This document shows, one piece after another, positions 15,749 through 25,512 of a stretch of 64,000 nt of DNA. Made by a program: the position numbers and the translations under genes. This DNA is from Lolliginicoccus lacisalsi (lineage in GTDB: Bacteria; Actinomycetota; Actinomycetes; Mycobacteriales; Mycobacteriaceae), in NCBI RefSeq assembly GCF_014841105.1, contig NZ_JACYWE010000003.1, positions 1-64,000 of the forward strand, given 5' to 3'. Positions within the stretch are counted from its first letter, which is position 1. Each line of letters begins with the position of its first letter. The notes beneath the pieces were generated by a model that worked only from the letters and a program-made list of their open reading frames with translations, ran no database searches and was not told where the DNA came from.

Positions 15749-15832
15749 CGCTAGCCAGGCGTCGCGTGATCTGTATGGCACGCTGACGCCCTGGCGGGGA
15801 TCGAGTGCCGGGAAGCGCGCAGGAGGTCGGGC

Positions 15833-15838
15833 TAGAAT
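15833..15838 (+). promoter_or_regulatory. Internal -10 box before nrdI
   Basis: TAGAAT lies 9 nt before the GTG of nrdI in the 99-bp nrdH–nrdI gap. No clear Shine-Dalgarno precedes the GTG, so a second, leaderless transcript of nrdIE is possible. Confidence 0.4.
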
Positions 15839-15847
15839 TACGCGGCG

Positions 15848-16285
15848 GTGACAGCAATGGCAAATATTGTTTACTTCTCCAGTGTTTCGGAGAATACGCA
15901 CCGTTTCGTGAAGAAGCTCGACCTTCCTGCTTTCCGGATCCCCACTCACAGTGAAGGCGAAGTTCTTGAGGTGGACGAACCCTATGTCCTGATCCTCCCC
16001 ACTTATGCGGGCGGAAAGGACGCGCAAGGCCGTCACCTGGGGGCTGTGCCTAAGCCGGTTATCCGGTTTCTCAACAACCCGCATAATCGGAAACTCATCC
16101 GCGGCGTCATCGCTGCGGGAAACACCAACTTCGGCGATGCCTTCGGCGTCGCCGGGGACATCATCTCGAGGAAGTGCCAGGTGCCCTACCTGTACCGCTT
16201 CGAGCTGATGGGCACAGCGGAGGACGTGCACCGCGTCCGCGAGGGATTGGAACAGTTTTGGCACCGACAATCACCACACCCATGA
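15848..16285 (+). CDS. nrdI: Flavodoxin-like protein NrdI
   Basis: NrdI is a flavodoxin that supplies the oxidant for assembling the manganese-tyrosyl radical in NrdF. The 145-aa product has the phosphate loop [11 protein letters not shown] (about 9–19), PTYAGG and the [16 protein letters not shown] segment typical of the family. The start may be GTG 15848 (leaderless, after TAGAAT) or ATG 15857. Its TGA overlaps the nrdE ATG in ATGA, so translation is coupled. Confidence 0.96.
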   Translation: MTAMANIVYFSSVSENTHRFVKKLDLPAFRIPTHSEGEVLEVDEPYVLILPTYAGGKDAQGRHLGAVPKPVIRFLNNPHNRKLIRGVIAAGNTNFGDAFGVAGDIISRKCQVPYLYRFELMGTAEDVHRVREGLEQFWHRQSPHP

Positions 16286-19200
16286 CCCCGGCCCCAGTGC
16301 GCCAGGACGAGCCCGAGCTCGACTACCACGCGCTCAACGCCATGCTGAACCTGTACAGCCCGGACGGCAAGATCCAGTTCGAGGCTGACACCGCCGCGGC
16401 CCGGCAGTACTTCCTGCAGCATGTCAACCAGAACACCGTGTTCTTCCACGACCTCGACGAGAAGCTCGACTATCTCGTGGAGAAGGACTACTACGAGCCC
16501 GAGGTCCTTGACCAGTACGAGCGGGACTTCGTCAAGTCACTGTTCCAGCGCGCGTACAAGAAGAAGTTCCGGTTCCCGACCTTCGTTGGCGCGTTCAAGT
16601 ACTACACCAGCTACACCCTCAAGACCTTCGACGGCAAGCGCTACCTCGAGCGCTTCGAGGATCGTGTCTGCATGGTCGCGCTGTCGCTCGCCGCGGGCGA
16701 TACCACCCTCGCCGAGCACCTCGTGGACGAGATGATCTCCGGCCGCTTCCAGCCCGCCACCCCCACCTTCCTCAACGCAGGAAAGAAGCAGCGCGGCGAG
16801 CCGGTTTCGTGCTTCCCCGCAGGAACCCCGGTGGACACCATCGAAGGTCCGCGCGCGATCGAGACGTTGCGCCCCGGAGACCGTGTGCTCTCCCATGACG
16901 GGACCTTTGCCGAGGTAGAGGAGCTCATCGAGAACCCGAACGATCAGGAGCTGGTGTCGCTCTCGCACTTCGGGCACAAGGAGCCCATTCGTTGCACTCC
17001 CGAGCATCCGGTCCTCGTATGGACCACGCGGGACGTCGAGACCTTGATCGAGGGCGATGGCGCGGACCCGTTCAACGGATTCGTCTGGCTCGCCGCTCAG
17101 GACGTGCACCCCTCGGACTTCATCGTCACCGCAGCACCCCTCGAGGGGCGTGCCCGCCGCGTGCATGACCTGATGGAGCACACCGGGGAAGGCACGTACG
17201 AAGAAGTCGACGGCCTGATCCAAAAGGTGAACACCGACGCGAAGCACCGGAACACGCAGCGCCACCACATGCGATTCATCTCGGTCAACCGATACGTGGA
17301 GGAGTCCTACGATCTGGGCCTCATCCTCGGCTGGTACGTGGCAGAGGGACACGTCTCCAAGCGCTCCAACAGCGAGGGCGTGCTCCCGAACGGTGTTCAC
17401 TTCACCCTCGGGGCCCACGAGACCGAGTACCACGAAGAACTCGCGGGCGCCTTCAAGCGCGTGTTCGCAGCCGACTTATCGGTCAACAAGAGCCTCTCGG
17501 ACCAGTCCGTCCGCATGATCTGCAACAGCAAGGTCGTCGCGTCACTGATGCTCTCCCTCGCCGGTACGGGATATAGCACGAAGCGACTGGCCCACGACGT
17601 CCTCACCGCTGACGAGGACTTCCAGCGCGGTCTGCTCGCCGGGATCTTCCGGGGCGACGGTTGCTGCACCACTGGCGGGATGATGCTGGACCTGGTCAAC
17701 CCCGAGCTAGTGGACCAGATCCAACTGATCCACCGTCGCCTGGGGATCATGTCCACGGTCCGCCGGTACGTCAACCAAGCGGGGAACATCACTGGCCAGC
17801 TCTTCGTCCCAGGACTGCCTGGAACCAACGAGGAGTTCATCTTCGAGGTTGGCAAGAACCTGCACAACTATGTCGGCCGGAAGGGCACGCAGCGCACGAC
17901 ATACCAGGTCGTGCACGGGCGGCACGTCTACGGCATCCGCGAGATCGTGCGCACTCAGGAAGCTCCCGAGACGGTGTACAACCTGCACGTCAAGGGAACC
18001 CACACCTATTCGATCCACGGCACGGTCGTGCACAATTGCTTCCTCTTGCGCATCGAGGACAACATGGAGTCGATCGGTCGCTCCATCAACTCGGCGCTGC
18101 AGCTGTCCAAGCGCGGCGGGGGAGTGGCGCTGCTGCTCAGCAACATCCGCGAGTATGGCGCGCCGATCAAGAAGATCGAGAACCAGTCCTCCGGCGTCAT
18201 CCCGGTGATGAAGCTGCTCGAGGACTCGTTCTCCTACGCCAACCAGCTCGGCGCGCGGCAGGGCGCGGGCGCGGTGTACCTGCATGCCCACCACCCCGAC
18301 ATCTACCGGTTCCTCGACACCAAGCGCGAGAACGCCGACGAGAAGATCCGCATCAAGACGCTCTCTCTCGGCGTGGTGATCCCCGACATCACCTTCCACC
18401 TCGCCAAGAAGAACGAGGACATGTACCTCTTCTCGCCCTACGACGTCGAACGCGTCTACGGAATGCCCTTCGCGGACATCGACGTCACCGAGAAGTACTA
18501 CGAGATGGTCGACGATCGGCGCATCCGCAAGACCAAGATCAAGGCGCGCGAGTTCTTCCAGACCATCGCCGAGCTCCAGTTCGAATCCGGCTACCCGTAC
18601 ATCATGTTCGAGGACACCGTGAACCGGGCCAACCCGATCAAGGGCAAGATCACGCACTCCAACTTGTGCAGCGAGATCTTGCAGGTCAGCACGCCGAGCC
18701 GATTCAACGAGGACCTGTCCTACGCGGAGATCGGCAAGGACATCTCCTGCAACCTCGGCAGCCTCAACATCGCGAAGACGATGGACTCGCCCGATCTCGG
18801 AGCGACCGTCGAGACCGCGATCCGGGGGCTCACCGCAGTGTCCGACCAGACGCACATCAACTCGGTGCCCTCCATCGAGCATGGCAACAACGAGTCGCAC
18901 GCCATCGGCCTCGGCCAGATGAACCTGCACGGCTACCTCGCCCGCGAGTACATCCAGTACGGGTCCGACGAGGGCATCGACTTCACCAACATCTACTTCT
19001 ATACGGTGCTCTTCCACGCGCTGCGTGCCTCCAACCGCATCGCGATCGAGCGCGGCAGCTACTTCAAGGGCTTCCCGGAGTCCAAGTACGCCTCCGGCGA
19101 GTTCTTCGACAAGTACACCGAGCAGGAGTGGGCACCACGGACCGCGCGGGTGCAGCAACTGTTCGAGAACGCCGGCATTCACATCCCCACACAGGAGGAC

Positions 19201-19650
19201 TGGACCGAGCTCAAGGCAGCAGTGCAGGAGCACGGCATCTACAACCAGAACCTGCAGGCCGTGCCGCCGACGGGCTCGATCAGCTACATCAATCACTCCA
19301 CGTCGTCGATCCACCCGATCGCCTCGAAGATCGAGATCCGCAAGGAAGGCAAGATCGGGCGCGTCTACTACCCGGCGCCGTACATGACGAACGACAACCT
19401 GGAGTACTTCCAGGATGCGTACGAGATCGGCTACGAGAAGATCATCGACACCTACGCGGCGGCCACCCAGCACGTGGACCAGGGCCTGTCGCTGACGCTG
19501 TTCTTCAAGGACACCGCCACCACTCGTGACCTCAACAAGGCGCAGATCTACGCCTGGCGCAAGGGCATCAAGACGCTCTACTACATCCGGCTCCGCCAGA
19601 TGGCGCTCGAGGGCACCGAGGTCGAGGGCTGCGTGAGCTGCATGTTGTAG
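16282..19650 (+). CDS. nrdE: Class Ib ribonucleotide reductase alpha subunit with intein
   Basis: NrdE reduces ribonucleoside diphosphates to deoxy forms with NrdF, NrdI and NrdH. The 1122-aa precursor contains a 409-aa intein; the mature protein would be 713 aa, normal for NrdE. The redox Cys at the splice junction ([12 protein letters not shown]), the radical Cys in NLCSEI, the second redox Cys in SCNLGSLN and the C-terminal CVSC shuttle are present. The ATG overlaps the nrdI stop. A TTG at 16258 could add 8 residues. nrdF lies 23 kb away, as a separate locus, as in other Mycobacteriales. Confidence 0.97.
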   Translation: MTPAPVRQDEPELDYHALNAMLNLYSPDGKIQFEADTAAARQYFLQHVNQNTVFFHDLDEKLDYLVEKDYYEPEVLDQYERDFVKSLFQRAYKKKFRFPTFVGAFKYYTSYTLKTFDGKRYLERFEDRVCMVALSLAAGDTTLAEHLVDEMISGRFQPATPTFLNAGKKQRGEPVSCFPAGTPVDTIEGPRAIETLRPGDRVLSHDGTFAEVEELIENPNDQELVSLSHFGHKEPIRCTPEHPVLVWTTRDVETLIEGDGADPFNGFVWLAAQDVHPSDFIVTAAPLEGRARRVHDLMEHTGEGTYEEVDGLIQKVNTDAKHRNTQRHHMRFISVNRYVEESYDLGLILGWYVAEGHVSKRSNSEGVLPNGVHFTLGAHETEYHEELAGAFKRVFAADLSVNKSLSDQSVRMICNSKVVASLMLSLAGTGYSTKRLAHDVLTADEDFQRGLLAGIFRGDGCCTTGGMMLDLVNPELVDQIQLIHRRLGIMSTVRRYVNQAGNITGQLFVPGLPGTNEEFIFEVGKNLHNYVGRKGTQRTTYQVVHGRHVYGIREIVRTQEAPETVYNLHVKGTHTYSIHGTVVHNCFLLRIEDNMESIGRSINSALQLSKRGGGVALLLSNIREYGAPIKKIENQSSGVIPVMKLLEDSFSYANQLGARQGAGAVYLHAHHPDIYRFLDTKRENADEKIRIKTLSLGVVIPDITFHLAKKNEDMYLFSPYDVERVYGMPFADIDVTEKYYEMVDDRRIRKTKIKAREFFQTIAELQFESGYPYIMFEDTVNRANPIKGKITHSNLCSEILQVSTPSRFNEDLSYAEIGKDISCNLGSLNIAKTMDSPDLGATVETAIRGLTAVSDQTHINSVPSIEHGNNESHAIGLGQMNLHGYLAREYIQYGSDEGIDFTNIYFYTVLFHALRASNRIAIERGSYFKGFPESKYASGEFFDKYTEQEWAPRTARVQQLFENAGIHIPTQEDWTELKAAVQEHGIYNQNLQAVPPTGSISYINHSTSSIHPIASKIEIRKEGKIGRVYYPAPYMTNDNLEYFQDAYEIGYEKIIDTYAAATQHVDQGLSLTLFFKDTATTRDLNKAQIYAWRKGIKTLYYIRLRQMALEGTEVEGCVSCML
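16810..18036 (+). other. Intein with LAGLIDADG homing endonuclease inside NrdE
   Basis: The intein covers precursor residues 177–585. It starts with Cys1 ([10 protein letters not shown], block A) and has block B CTPEHPVL with His. Endonuclease motifs are [11 protein letters not shown] (about 345–357) and [10 protein letters not shown] (about 451–460). Block F is [16 protein letters not shown], and it ends VVHN before Cys+1. All splicing residues (Cys1, block-B His, penultimate His, terminal Asn, Cys+1) are kept, and both endonuclease motifs keep an acidic residue (E, D). Self-splicing and possibly active homing are therefore expected. The Cys+1 is the redox-active cysteine equivalent to E. 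coli NrdA C225. Confidence 0.95.
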
Positions 19651-19798
19651 CGCCCACGGAATTGTCAGACCGATCCTGTAGACCTATCCGCGTGACCCTA
19701 CGTCAACGCTCGGGATCCCGGTCCAGCCCGCTGCCAGGGCTGCAACCCAGGCAGCGGGCACAGGGCCACCGCACAGAGAACGCCCGCACACATGAACA

Positions 19799-19906
19799 GG
19801 GCCCGGCTGCTGCAACAGCCGGGCCCACGGCCCCAGCGCGCGCCAGGACCCATTCAGAGAACATCAGGGTAAGCGAGCACGGTCCCGTCAGCAATAGGAC
19901 GGGGCC
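19799..19906 (+). terminator. Two strong hairpins downstream of nrdE
   Basis: The first hairpin is a perfect 11-bp stem (19799–19809 with 19816–19826, loop CTGCAA), 149 bp after the nrdE stop and a likely terminator. The second is a 9-bp stem with one G-T pair (19881–19889 with 19898–19906), 38 bp before the next GTG. The second could shape the leader of the following hypothetical gene. Neither has a U-tract. Confidence 0.45.
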
Positions 19907-19943
19907 GGCATGGGGCATATCCATGCGAAAGGAATGCCAACCC

Positions 19944-20273
19944 GTGACCACCGCGATCACCCGGCCCGCAGCCGCGCACTGCCCCGGCTCGCAGCATCCC
20001 AGTAGCCCGTACCGCAGCCCCGTCACCGGCCGCACCGACCGTGGCCCCGGCTTCCAGCGCCACATCACCATCGCTGGCACGACCGAGTTCAAGGAACGCA
20101 TGCAACCAGTGCTGGACCGTCTGCGCCCCTACTGCTCCGGCCAGTCCACCGACGACGCGGCACGTCGTCTCGAGCAGGCCTGGGCGAGCGCGACCGGCGA
20201 GACGCTGCCCCGGGACCTCCGGGCCAGCATGGCAACGATCCTCGCGTGGGGCGAGCGCGTCGTGCTCGTGTAG
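19944..20273 (+). CDS. Small hypothetical protein (109 aa)
   Basis: The GTG start has AAAGGAA 9 nt upstream. The N-terminal half is rich in Pro, Ser and Arg and looks disordered. The C-terminal half is helical (FKERMQPVLDRLRPY, AARRLEQAWASATG, LRASMATILAWGERVVLV). It lies between nrdE and the monooxygenase, where M. tuberculosis carries a regulator (Rv3050c), but I see no helix-turn-helix here. Function is unknown and the call rests on frame, ribosome-binding site and composition. Confidence 0.5.
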   Translation: MTTAITRPAAAHCPGSQHPSSPYRSPVTGRTDRGPGFQRHITIAGTTEFKERMQPVLDRLRPYCSGQSTDDAARRLEQAWASATGETLPRDLRASMATILAWGERVVLV

Positions 20274-20334
20274 GGGTTTCCGCCGAAAGCTGCCGTCGCG
20301 TCGTCCCAGCTCATCGCCCCAGCCCGGCTATACG

Positions 20335-20362
20335 TTGCAATCCACCTGTACTCGAATACCAT
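20335..20362 (+). promoter_or_regulatory. Promoter of the monooxygenase gene
   Basis: TTGCAA (20335–20340), a 16-bp spacer and TACCAT (20357–20362) lie 8 nt before the ATG with no Shine-Dalgarno, which implies a leaderless transcript. ATACC-ATC-GGTAT (20356–20368) is a small palindrome overlapping the -10 and could be an operator. Confidence 0.5.
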
Positions 20363-20370
20363 CGGTATCC

Positions 20371-21846
20371 ATGGCGCATGACGTGATCATCGTGGGAGCC
20401 GGATTCGGCGGCATGGGTGCCGCGATCGAGCTGGGCAAGATGGGGATCGACGACATCGTCATCCTCGAGCGCGAGGATGACCTGGGCGGAACATGGCACG
20501 TCAACCGCTACCCGGGCCTCGCTGTCGACATCGCCTCAGTCACCTACTCGTACTCGTTCGAGCCCAATCCGAACTGGTCGCGCCTGTTCGCGCCCGGCTC
20601 GGAGCTCAAGGCCTACGCGAGCCATGTCGCCAACAAGTACGACCTGCGCCGCCTCATGCGATTCGGTGTCGAAGTGACCGGCGCGACCTGGGACGCGGAC
20701 GCGGCCGAGTGGGAAGTCGCCCTGGCGAGCGGAGAGACCCTCCGAACCAGGTACCTCATCACCGCTACCGGGTTCCTCAGCCAGCCCAAGCTGCCTGACA
20801 TCGAGGGCATCGAGGACTTCGCTGGCACCGTGATCCACAGCGCCAAGTGGGACGATGAGGCGGATCTCGAGGGGCGGCGGATCGGCGTGATTGGCACCGG
20901 CGCCACCGGTGTGCAGCTCGTACCGGAGCTAGCCAAGGTAGCCGGGCACCTCACGGTGTTCCAGCGCACGCCGATCTGGGTGGTGCCGAAGATTGATTTC
21001 GCGGTGCCAGGGCCCGTGCGCACCATGTTCGGCGCGCTCCCGATCACCCAGCGCGCTGCTCGATTCGCCAACTCGGTCGCGCTGGAAGCGCTCAACACCG
21101 TGGGCGTGCTCAACTACAAGTACGGCCACCGGTTCAATGATCTCGCCGCGCTGCTGGCCAAGGCACACATGTTCGCCCAGGTGCGCGATCGCAGGACCCG
21201 CGCCGCGCTCACACCGGGGTACTCGTTCGGGTGCAAGCGGCCCACCTTCTCCAATGCGTACTTCCCGACCTTCGCGCGATCCAACGTCACGCTGGAGTCC
21301 ACCTCGATCCGCCGGGTGCTTCCGGACGGCATCGAGATGGCCGACGGGACGGTGCACGAGATCGACACCCTCGTGCTGGCTACGGGATTCTCGCTGTGGG
21401 AGAAGAACTTTCCCGCGATCGAGGTGATCGGCCGCGATGGCCAAAGCCTGGGCGAGTTCTGGCGCGAGACCAGGTTCCAGGCCTACGAGGGCATGGCCGT
21501 GCCGAAGTTCCCTAACTTCTTCTGCCTGCACAGCCCTTACAGCTACACCGGACTGTCGTACTTCTGGACCATCGAGGCGCAGATGGTGCATCTTCGCCGC
21601 GTCTTCCAGGAGATCGAGCGCCGCGCGGCGCGCACCGTCGAGGTCACCGAGCGGGCCAACGCGGAATTCCTGGGCACCATGAGCGGCCGGCTGGGTCGAT
21701 CGGTCTTCCAGCTGGGCTCGTGCGAGGGCAGCCGCAGCTACTACTTCGACCCGCACGGCGAGGCAACATTGCTGCGCCCCAGCTCAGTGATCGGGGCGCG
21801 ACGCGACGCCCATACCTTCCCGATCGACGACTACGCGTTCGCCTGA
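20371..21846 (+). CDS. Flavin-containing Baeyer-Villiger monooxygenase
   Basis: This 491-aa FAD/NADPH monooxygenase inserts oxygen into ketones to give esters or lactones. Visible are the FAD-binding GAGFGG (9–14), the segment DLGGTWHVNRYPG, the fingerprint FAGTVIHSAKWD (about 150–161; F-x-G-x3-H-x3-W), which separates Baeyer-Villiger enzymes from other flavin monooxygenases, and the NADPH-binding GVIGTGATG (about 172–180). Its place between nrdE and nrdF agrees with Rv3049c. The natural substrate is unknown. Confidence 0.92.
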   Translation: MAHDVIIVGAGFGGMGAAIELGKMGIDDIVILEREDDLGGTWHVNRYPGLAVDIASVTYSYSFEPNPNWSRLFAPGSELKAYASHVANKYDLRRLMRFGVEVTGATWDADAAEWEVALASGETLRTRYLITATGFLSQPKLPDIEGIEDFAGTVIHSAKWDDEADLEGRRIGVIGTGATGVQLVPELAKVAGHLTVFQRTPIWVVPKIDFAVPGPVRTMFGALPITQRAARFANSVALEALNTVGVLNYKYGHRFNDLAALLAKAHMFAQVRDRRTRAALTPGYSFGCKRPTFSNAYFPTFARSNVTLESTSIRRVLPDGIEMADGTVHEIDTLVLATGFSLWEKNFPAIEVIGRDGQSLGEFWRETRFQAYEGMAVPKFPNFFCLHSPYSYTGLSYFWTIEAQMVHLRRVFQEIERRAARTVEVTERANAEFLGTMSGRLGRSVFQLGSCEGSRSYYFDPHGEATLLRPSSVIGARRDAHTFPIDDYAFA

Positions 21847-21878
21847 TCGAGCGCCGCGAACAGCTCGGATAGCACGTC

Positions 21879-22892
21879 CTAGTTGCTGGTGTAGAGGAAC
21901 TGCTGGTAGTCGCCGAGGCGCGCATCGACCGTGCCCTCGACCAGTCCGGTCCACAGGCCATTGGCCGCGTCCAGGTCGAAGTAGACCACGCTCTGGTCGC
22001 CCTCGAAGCCCGTGCCGGAGTACGGGGCGGTGAGGAAGACCAGGGAACTGGTATCGATGCCCCGCAGCTGCCAGGCAAGCTGGAGCATCCGCGGGGTGGT
22101 CAGCGTGTCATCAAGGGTGACCGATTCCTGCACCGCATCGATGAAGCGCCGCGCCGTGGTGAAGTCGATGAGTGACACGTCCTCCTTGACGCTGCGGAGC
22201 ATGCCGGCGAGGTAGGACTGCTGGAGCTGGACCCGATCAAAATCACCGCGCGGCAGGTTCTCGCGCTGCCGCACGTAGGCGAGGGCTTCCTCGCCGTCCA
22301 TGCGCTGGGGCCCGGCGCGGAACTCGCGACCGTGGTAGGTCGTATCGAAGGGCACGGTGACGGTCACCCCGCCCAGCGCGTCGGTGACGGCCTCGAAGCC
22401 GAAGAAGTCCACGATGGCGAAGTGATCGAGGCGAATACCAGTGAGCTGCTCGACGGTCTGGATGAGCAAGGACGGGCCCCCGAATGCATAGGCCGCGTTG
22501 ATCTTGTTCATGCCATGCCCGGGCACATCGACCCAGCTATCGCGGGGAATGCTGACCAGGTGCGTGCGATCGCTGCTCCCATCGACCCTCGCGAGCATGA
22601 TCGTGTCCGTGCGGGCGCTTCCCTCGCTCGCAGTGGCGGAGTCGCCGGTGGTCGGCCCTGCCGCGCGCGCATCGGTCCCCATGATGAGGAAGAACGTGGG
22701 GGCATCGTCGTCCGTGTTGGCCGGGGGTCCGGGCGGCCGGGATTCCTCGTCGAGGTCAGCGAAGACACCGTCGATGCGTTCGAAGCCGCCGAGCGCGCGA
22801 TCCAGCGCGAACCGCGCGATGAGCGCGCCGGCCATGGCCGACACGATGAGAGCAATGGCGAGGATCGCTAGTCCCTTGCGCGAACGGATCAT
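21879..22892 (-). CDS. LytR-CpsA-Psr (LCP) family cell-wall glycopolymer ligase
   Basis: LCP proteins attach undecaprenyl-linked polymers (arabinogalactan or capsule) to peptidoglycan outside the membrane. The 337-aa protein has a short cytoplasmic N-terminus, one transmembrane helix (about 8–28) and an LCP domain with FFLIMGTDAR, the RTDTIMLARVD strand, VSIPRDSWVDVPG and KINAAYAFGG. The catalytic Arg and Asp residues of the family lie in these segments. No Shine-Dalgarno is evident at the ATG. It opens the envelope polysaccharide region and is probably its last-step enzyme. Confidence 0.92.
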   Translation of the reverse strand: MIRSRKGLAILAIALIVSAMAGALIARFALDRALGGFERIDGVFADLDEESRPPGPPANTDDDAPTFFLIMGTDARAAGPTTGDSATASEGSARTDTIMLARVDGSSDRTHLVSIPRDSWVDVPGHGMNKINAAYAFGGPSLLIQTVEQLTGIRLDHFAIVDFFGFEAVTDALGGVTVTVPFDTTYHGREFRAGPQRMDGEEALAYVRQRENLPRGDFDRVQLQQSYLAGMLRSVKEDVSLIDFTTARRFIDAVQESVTLDDTLTTPRMLQLAWQLRGIDTSSLVFLTAPYSGTGFEGDQSVVYFDLDAANGLWTGLVEGTVDARLGDYQQFLYTSN

Positions 22893-22985
22893 CGCCCGCT
22901 CAGGGCGTCGGGGGCGAGGGATCGTGCGGAAGCCATAGGTTGTGCCTATCTCCGTGCGGCTGGGCGATTGGCACTCAGTATTGCA

Positions 22986-23534
22986 TCAGGATGTGGGTGT
23001 TTTGGGGGAATCGGTTGTGCTCGGCGCGAGCATGCCGAGAACGATATCCACCTTCGCCGCGATCTCCTCCGCGATCCGGCGGTGCAGCGCGGGGCCCTGC
23101 CGGTATGGATCAAGGATGTCGGGCGCGTCCACTGCGCGGGGCACGCGGGTGCGGGCGACGGCTAGCTCGCGGATCGTCCGGACGTGGACCTCCGTGGCGA
23201 TGAGCGCTGCCTCGGACAAGGTGAACGTGCGGAGCGTCGCGGCGGGGGCGGTGGCAAGGACTCGATCACGATGCGCGCGCTCCATCACGAGGATCAGGTC
23301 CGCGTTTCGCGCGTCCGCGAGAGTCAGCGCGCGGGCGGTGAAGCCATCCGGGGTGCCGCCCAGGGCGGCGAGCGCGCTCGCGGCCTCGGGATCCATGGAA
23401 TAGCCAACCAGGGCGTGCGTGCCGACGCTGGTCGCCTCGATATCAGCGCCGTGCTGCTCGGCCCAGTGGGTTGCGTAGCGCTCGGCGAGGGGTGATCGGC
23501 AGATGTTCCCGGTACAGACGAACAACACCCGCAT
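22986..23534 (-). CDS. Low-molecular-weight protein tyrosine phosphatase
   Basis: This 182-aa phosphatase has the catalytic loop CTGNICRS (Cys7–Arg13–Ser14, C-x5-R-S) at the N-terminus and the general-acid motif DPY (142–144). In polysaccharide loci such enzymes (Wzb, EpsP) reverse autophosphorylation of the Wzc/BY-kinase, and such a kinase is encoded at 35896–37299. TACGAT (23542–23547) lies 7 nt before the ATG, so translation is likely leaderless. It is divergent from the flippase gene. Confidence 0.95.
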   Translation of the reverse strand: MRVLFVCTGNICRSPLAERYATHWAEQHGADIEATSVGTHALVGYSMDPEAASALAALGGTPDGFTARALTLADARNADLILVMERAHRDRVLATAPAATLRTFTLSEAALIATEVHVRTIRELAVARTRVPRAVDAPDILDPYRQGPALHRRIAEEIAAKVDIVLGMLAPSTTDSPKTPTS

Positions 23535-23708
23535 GGCGCTGATCGTACGCGGTGGGGCAGTTCGCGGGGGCCGCGTTGGCGAGCCGGGGCAGGCCTAGTC
23601 TCCGAATGTGGCGATCCAACCACTGGGTTTGTGCCTAGGATCGTCTGGTTCGTCCGATAAGCCCCTGGGCCTGGCATCGCCAGGTCGCGAGACGACAGGA
23701 ACCCGAAC

Positions 23709-24908
23709 ATGGCCAACCGCATGGCGAAGGCGCTCGCGTCGCGCGTGCTCTCGCGGTTCCTCGGCGCGCTGCTCCAGGCGCTTGCCTTCTTCGTCATCGC
23801 GCGGCAGGTCGGTGCCACGGATTTCGGCTGGTTCGCCCAGGGCATGGCCGCGGGCTACGTCGGCGCTGCCATCGCGGGCCTGGGCCTGGCCAACCGTGTG
23901 CTCACGGTCAACGGGCATGAGGATCCCACCGGCGTGGCGGGTGCCTTCCTCCACGTCCGGACCGCCACGATCCCGATCGGCGCGGCCCTCGCCGCCGGGG
24001 GCATCGCGCTGCTCGGACTGCCCTTCAGCATGATCGTTTTGCTCGGCGCGGCGGTCGCGGTGCTCGACAACTATGTCGATTTCCTCCAGTCCGCGCTCGC
24101 CGGGCTCACTCGTGACGGCCGGGCAGTGATCGTGATCCTCGCGCAGCGCGCCCTGCCGCTGGCGGTGCTGCTGGTGGCGCTGGCCATCGAGCCCGGGGCG
24201 ATCATCACTGCCTTCGTAGCCGGTACCGCGCTGAGCGGACTGGTGGGCCTCGTCCTCGCGGCCGCTTCCACGAGCAGGCCCGCGACGTATCGCGTGGTGC
24301 GGGAGAAAGCAATGGGGTTCTGGTTCTCGGGGATCGCCTCGAGCCTGCCGCAGCTCCAGCCCGCGATAGCAGGTGTGGTGCTCGGGCCAGCGGTCGCCGG
24401 CGTGTACGCGGTGGCGGTGCGGGTGACAAGCCCGCTCGCGATCGTGCCCATCGGCATCCAGACGATTCTCGTGCCGCGCATCTCGACCGCGGACCAGGCC
24501 CGGGTGCGGGCCGTGACGAAGCAGGCCTATATCGCCTCGGCCCTGTACGCGGTGCTGCTCGCCGCGCTGGCGCTCCCGCTCGGTTGGGTCGTTGGCCGGG
24601 CGCTGGGCGAGGGTTTCGATCATGTCGTCTCGCTCGTGGCGGCGTTCACGGTGATGTCGGGCGCCGCGGCCATCGCGCAGGTCAACTATGGCCGGCTGAT
24701 CGCGCGCCATCGCGCGGGGCTCGGCGCCACCATCGTGATCGTCACGACCATCCTGAACCTCGGCTTCCTCTGGCTCGTCGGCGGCCTCGCCGGGGCAGCC
24801 TGGCTGTGGACGGTGCCGCTGATCGGCAGTGTCCTGGGAGTCGCCGCCTTTAGCATCGCGGACGCCCGCACCGCGCCCACCGAGCATGGAGGAACCGAAC
24901 GTGGCTGA
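23709..24908 (+). CDS. Polysaccharide lipid-unit flippase (Wzx-like, MOP superfamily)
   Basis: The 399-aa protein has about twelve hydrophobic segments. The N-terminus (SRVLSRFLGALLQALAFFVIARQVGATDFG) is typical for Wzx/oligosaccharide flippases. It would turn undecaprenyl-linked repeat units to the outer leaflet. GACAGGAA precedes the ATG. Its 3' end overlaps the next acetyltransferase by 8 bp, so the two are translationally coupled. Confidence 0.88.
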   Translation: MANRMAKALASRVLSRFLGALLQALAFFVIARQVGATDFGWFAQGMAAGYVGAAIAGLGLANRVLTVNGHEDPTGVAGAFLHVRTATIPIGAALAAGGIALLGLPFSMIVLLGAAVAVLDNYVDFLQSALAGLTRDGRAVIVILAQRALPLAVLLVALAIEPGAIITAFVAGTALSGLVGLVLAAASTSRPATYRVVREKAMGFWFSGIASSLPQLQPAIAGVVLGPAVAGVYAVAVRVTSPLAIVPIGIQTILVPRISTADQARVRAVTKQAYIASALYAVLLAALALPLGWVVGRALGEGFDHVVSLVAAFTVMSGAAAIAQVNYGRLIARHRAGLGATIVIVTTILNLGFLWLVGGLAGAAWLWTVPLIGSVLGVAAFSIADARTAPTEHGGTERG

Positions 24909-25449
24909 GTTCGCCGCCCACCTCTCCGCCGACCTGGCCCGCTACGCGGACGGGCACCAGCTCTCGCCGCTGCGGTCGATGAAGATCCTGATGTCCAATC
25001 CAGGCGCGCGGGCATCCTTGCTGCTGCGCGCGCAGGAGAACTCCGCGCTGTCGCGATCCGGCGGATGGCGCAAGCTGCTGCGGCAGGTGACGCTGCTGCT
25101 AACCGGGGCGGACTTCGTGCCTGGTTGCCGGATCGGGCCAGGGGTGATGATGCAGCATCCGAACGGCATCGTGATCAGCGGCCGCGCGGTCATCGGCGCC
25201 AACGCCACGATCCTGCAGCAGGTCACGGTGGGGGAGGCGATCGGCTCGGACGGGGCGCCGCCGCGAGCGCCGCGCATCGGCGATGGAGTGCTGCTCGGGG
25301 CGGGCTGCAAGGTGCTCGGGGGGGTCGAGGTCGGCGATGGTGCCGCAGTGGGCGCGAACGCGGTGGTACTGCAGGCGGTGCCTGCTGGCGCGGTCGCGGT
25401 GGGCGTGCCGGCCCGCGTGCTCCCGGCGCGCCGCGGCCCGGGCGCGTAG
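24901..25449 (+). CDS. Serine acetyltransferase-like hexapeptide O-acetyltransferase
   Basis: The 182-aa product has a helical N-terminal part and a left-handed beta-helix from about residue 75: hexapeptide repeats IGPGVMMQHPNGIVISGRAVIGANATILQQVTVGE and a C-terminal IGDGVLLGAGCKVLGGVEVGDGAAVGANAVV. The order resembles CysE, but the genomic place next to wzx argues for acetylation of a sugar or polymer. The GTG start has GGAGGAA 6 nt upstream. The first repeat element of the window lies 63 bp past its stop. Confidence 0.85.
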   Translation: MAEFAAHLSADLARYADGHQLSPLRSMKILMSNPGARASLLLRAQENSALSRSGGWRKLLRQVTLLLTGADFVPGCRIGPGVMMQHPNGIVISGRAVIGANATILQQVTVGEAIGSDGAPPRAPRIGDGVLLGAGCKVLGGVEVGDGAAVGANAVVLQAVPAGAVAVGVPARVLPARRGPGA

Positions 25450-25512
25450 CGACCACTGTTGGGCGCTCGCGGCCGCGGCCGCCGTTGGGCGCAAACGCGG
25501 CCGCCTTTGGCC
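25450..25512 (+). repeat. GC-rich low-complexity leader of repeat copy 1
   Basis: The stretch contains repeated GCCG/GGCC blocks and a partial pre-copy of the element start (GCAAACGCGG at 25491–25500). It abuts the element directly. A similar but unrelated repeat block precedes every copy. Confidence 0.5.

Noticed and set aside
20041-20370. N-terminal extension of the monooxygenase
   Set aside because: The upstream frame lacks a ribosome-binding site and family text begins at the ATG 20371, directly after a good promoter.
24901-25449. cysE for cysteine biosynthesis
   Set aside because: Similarity is real, but no cysK is adjacent and the gene is translationally coupled to a flippase, so a polysaccharide O-acetyltransferase is more likely.
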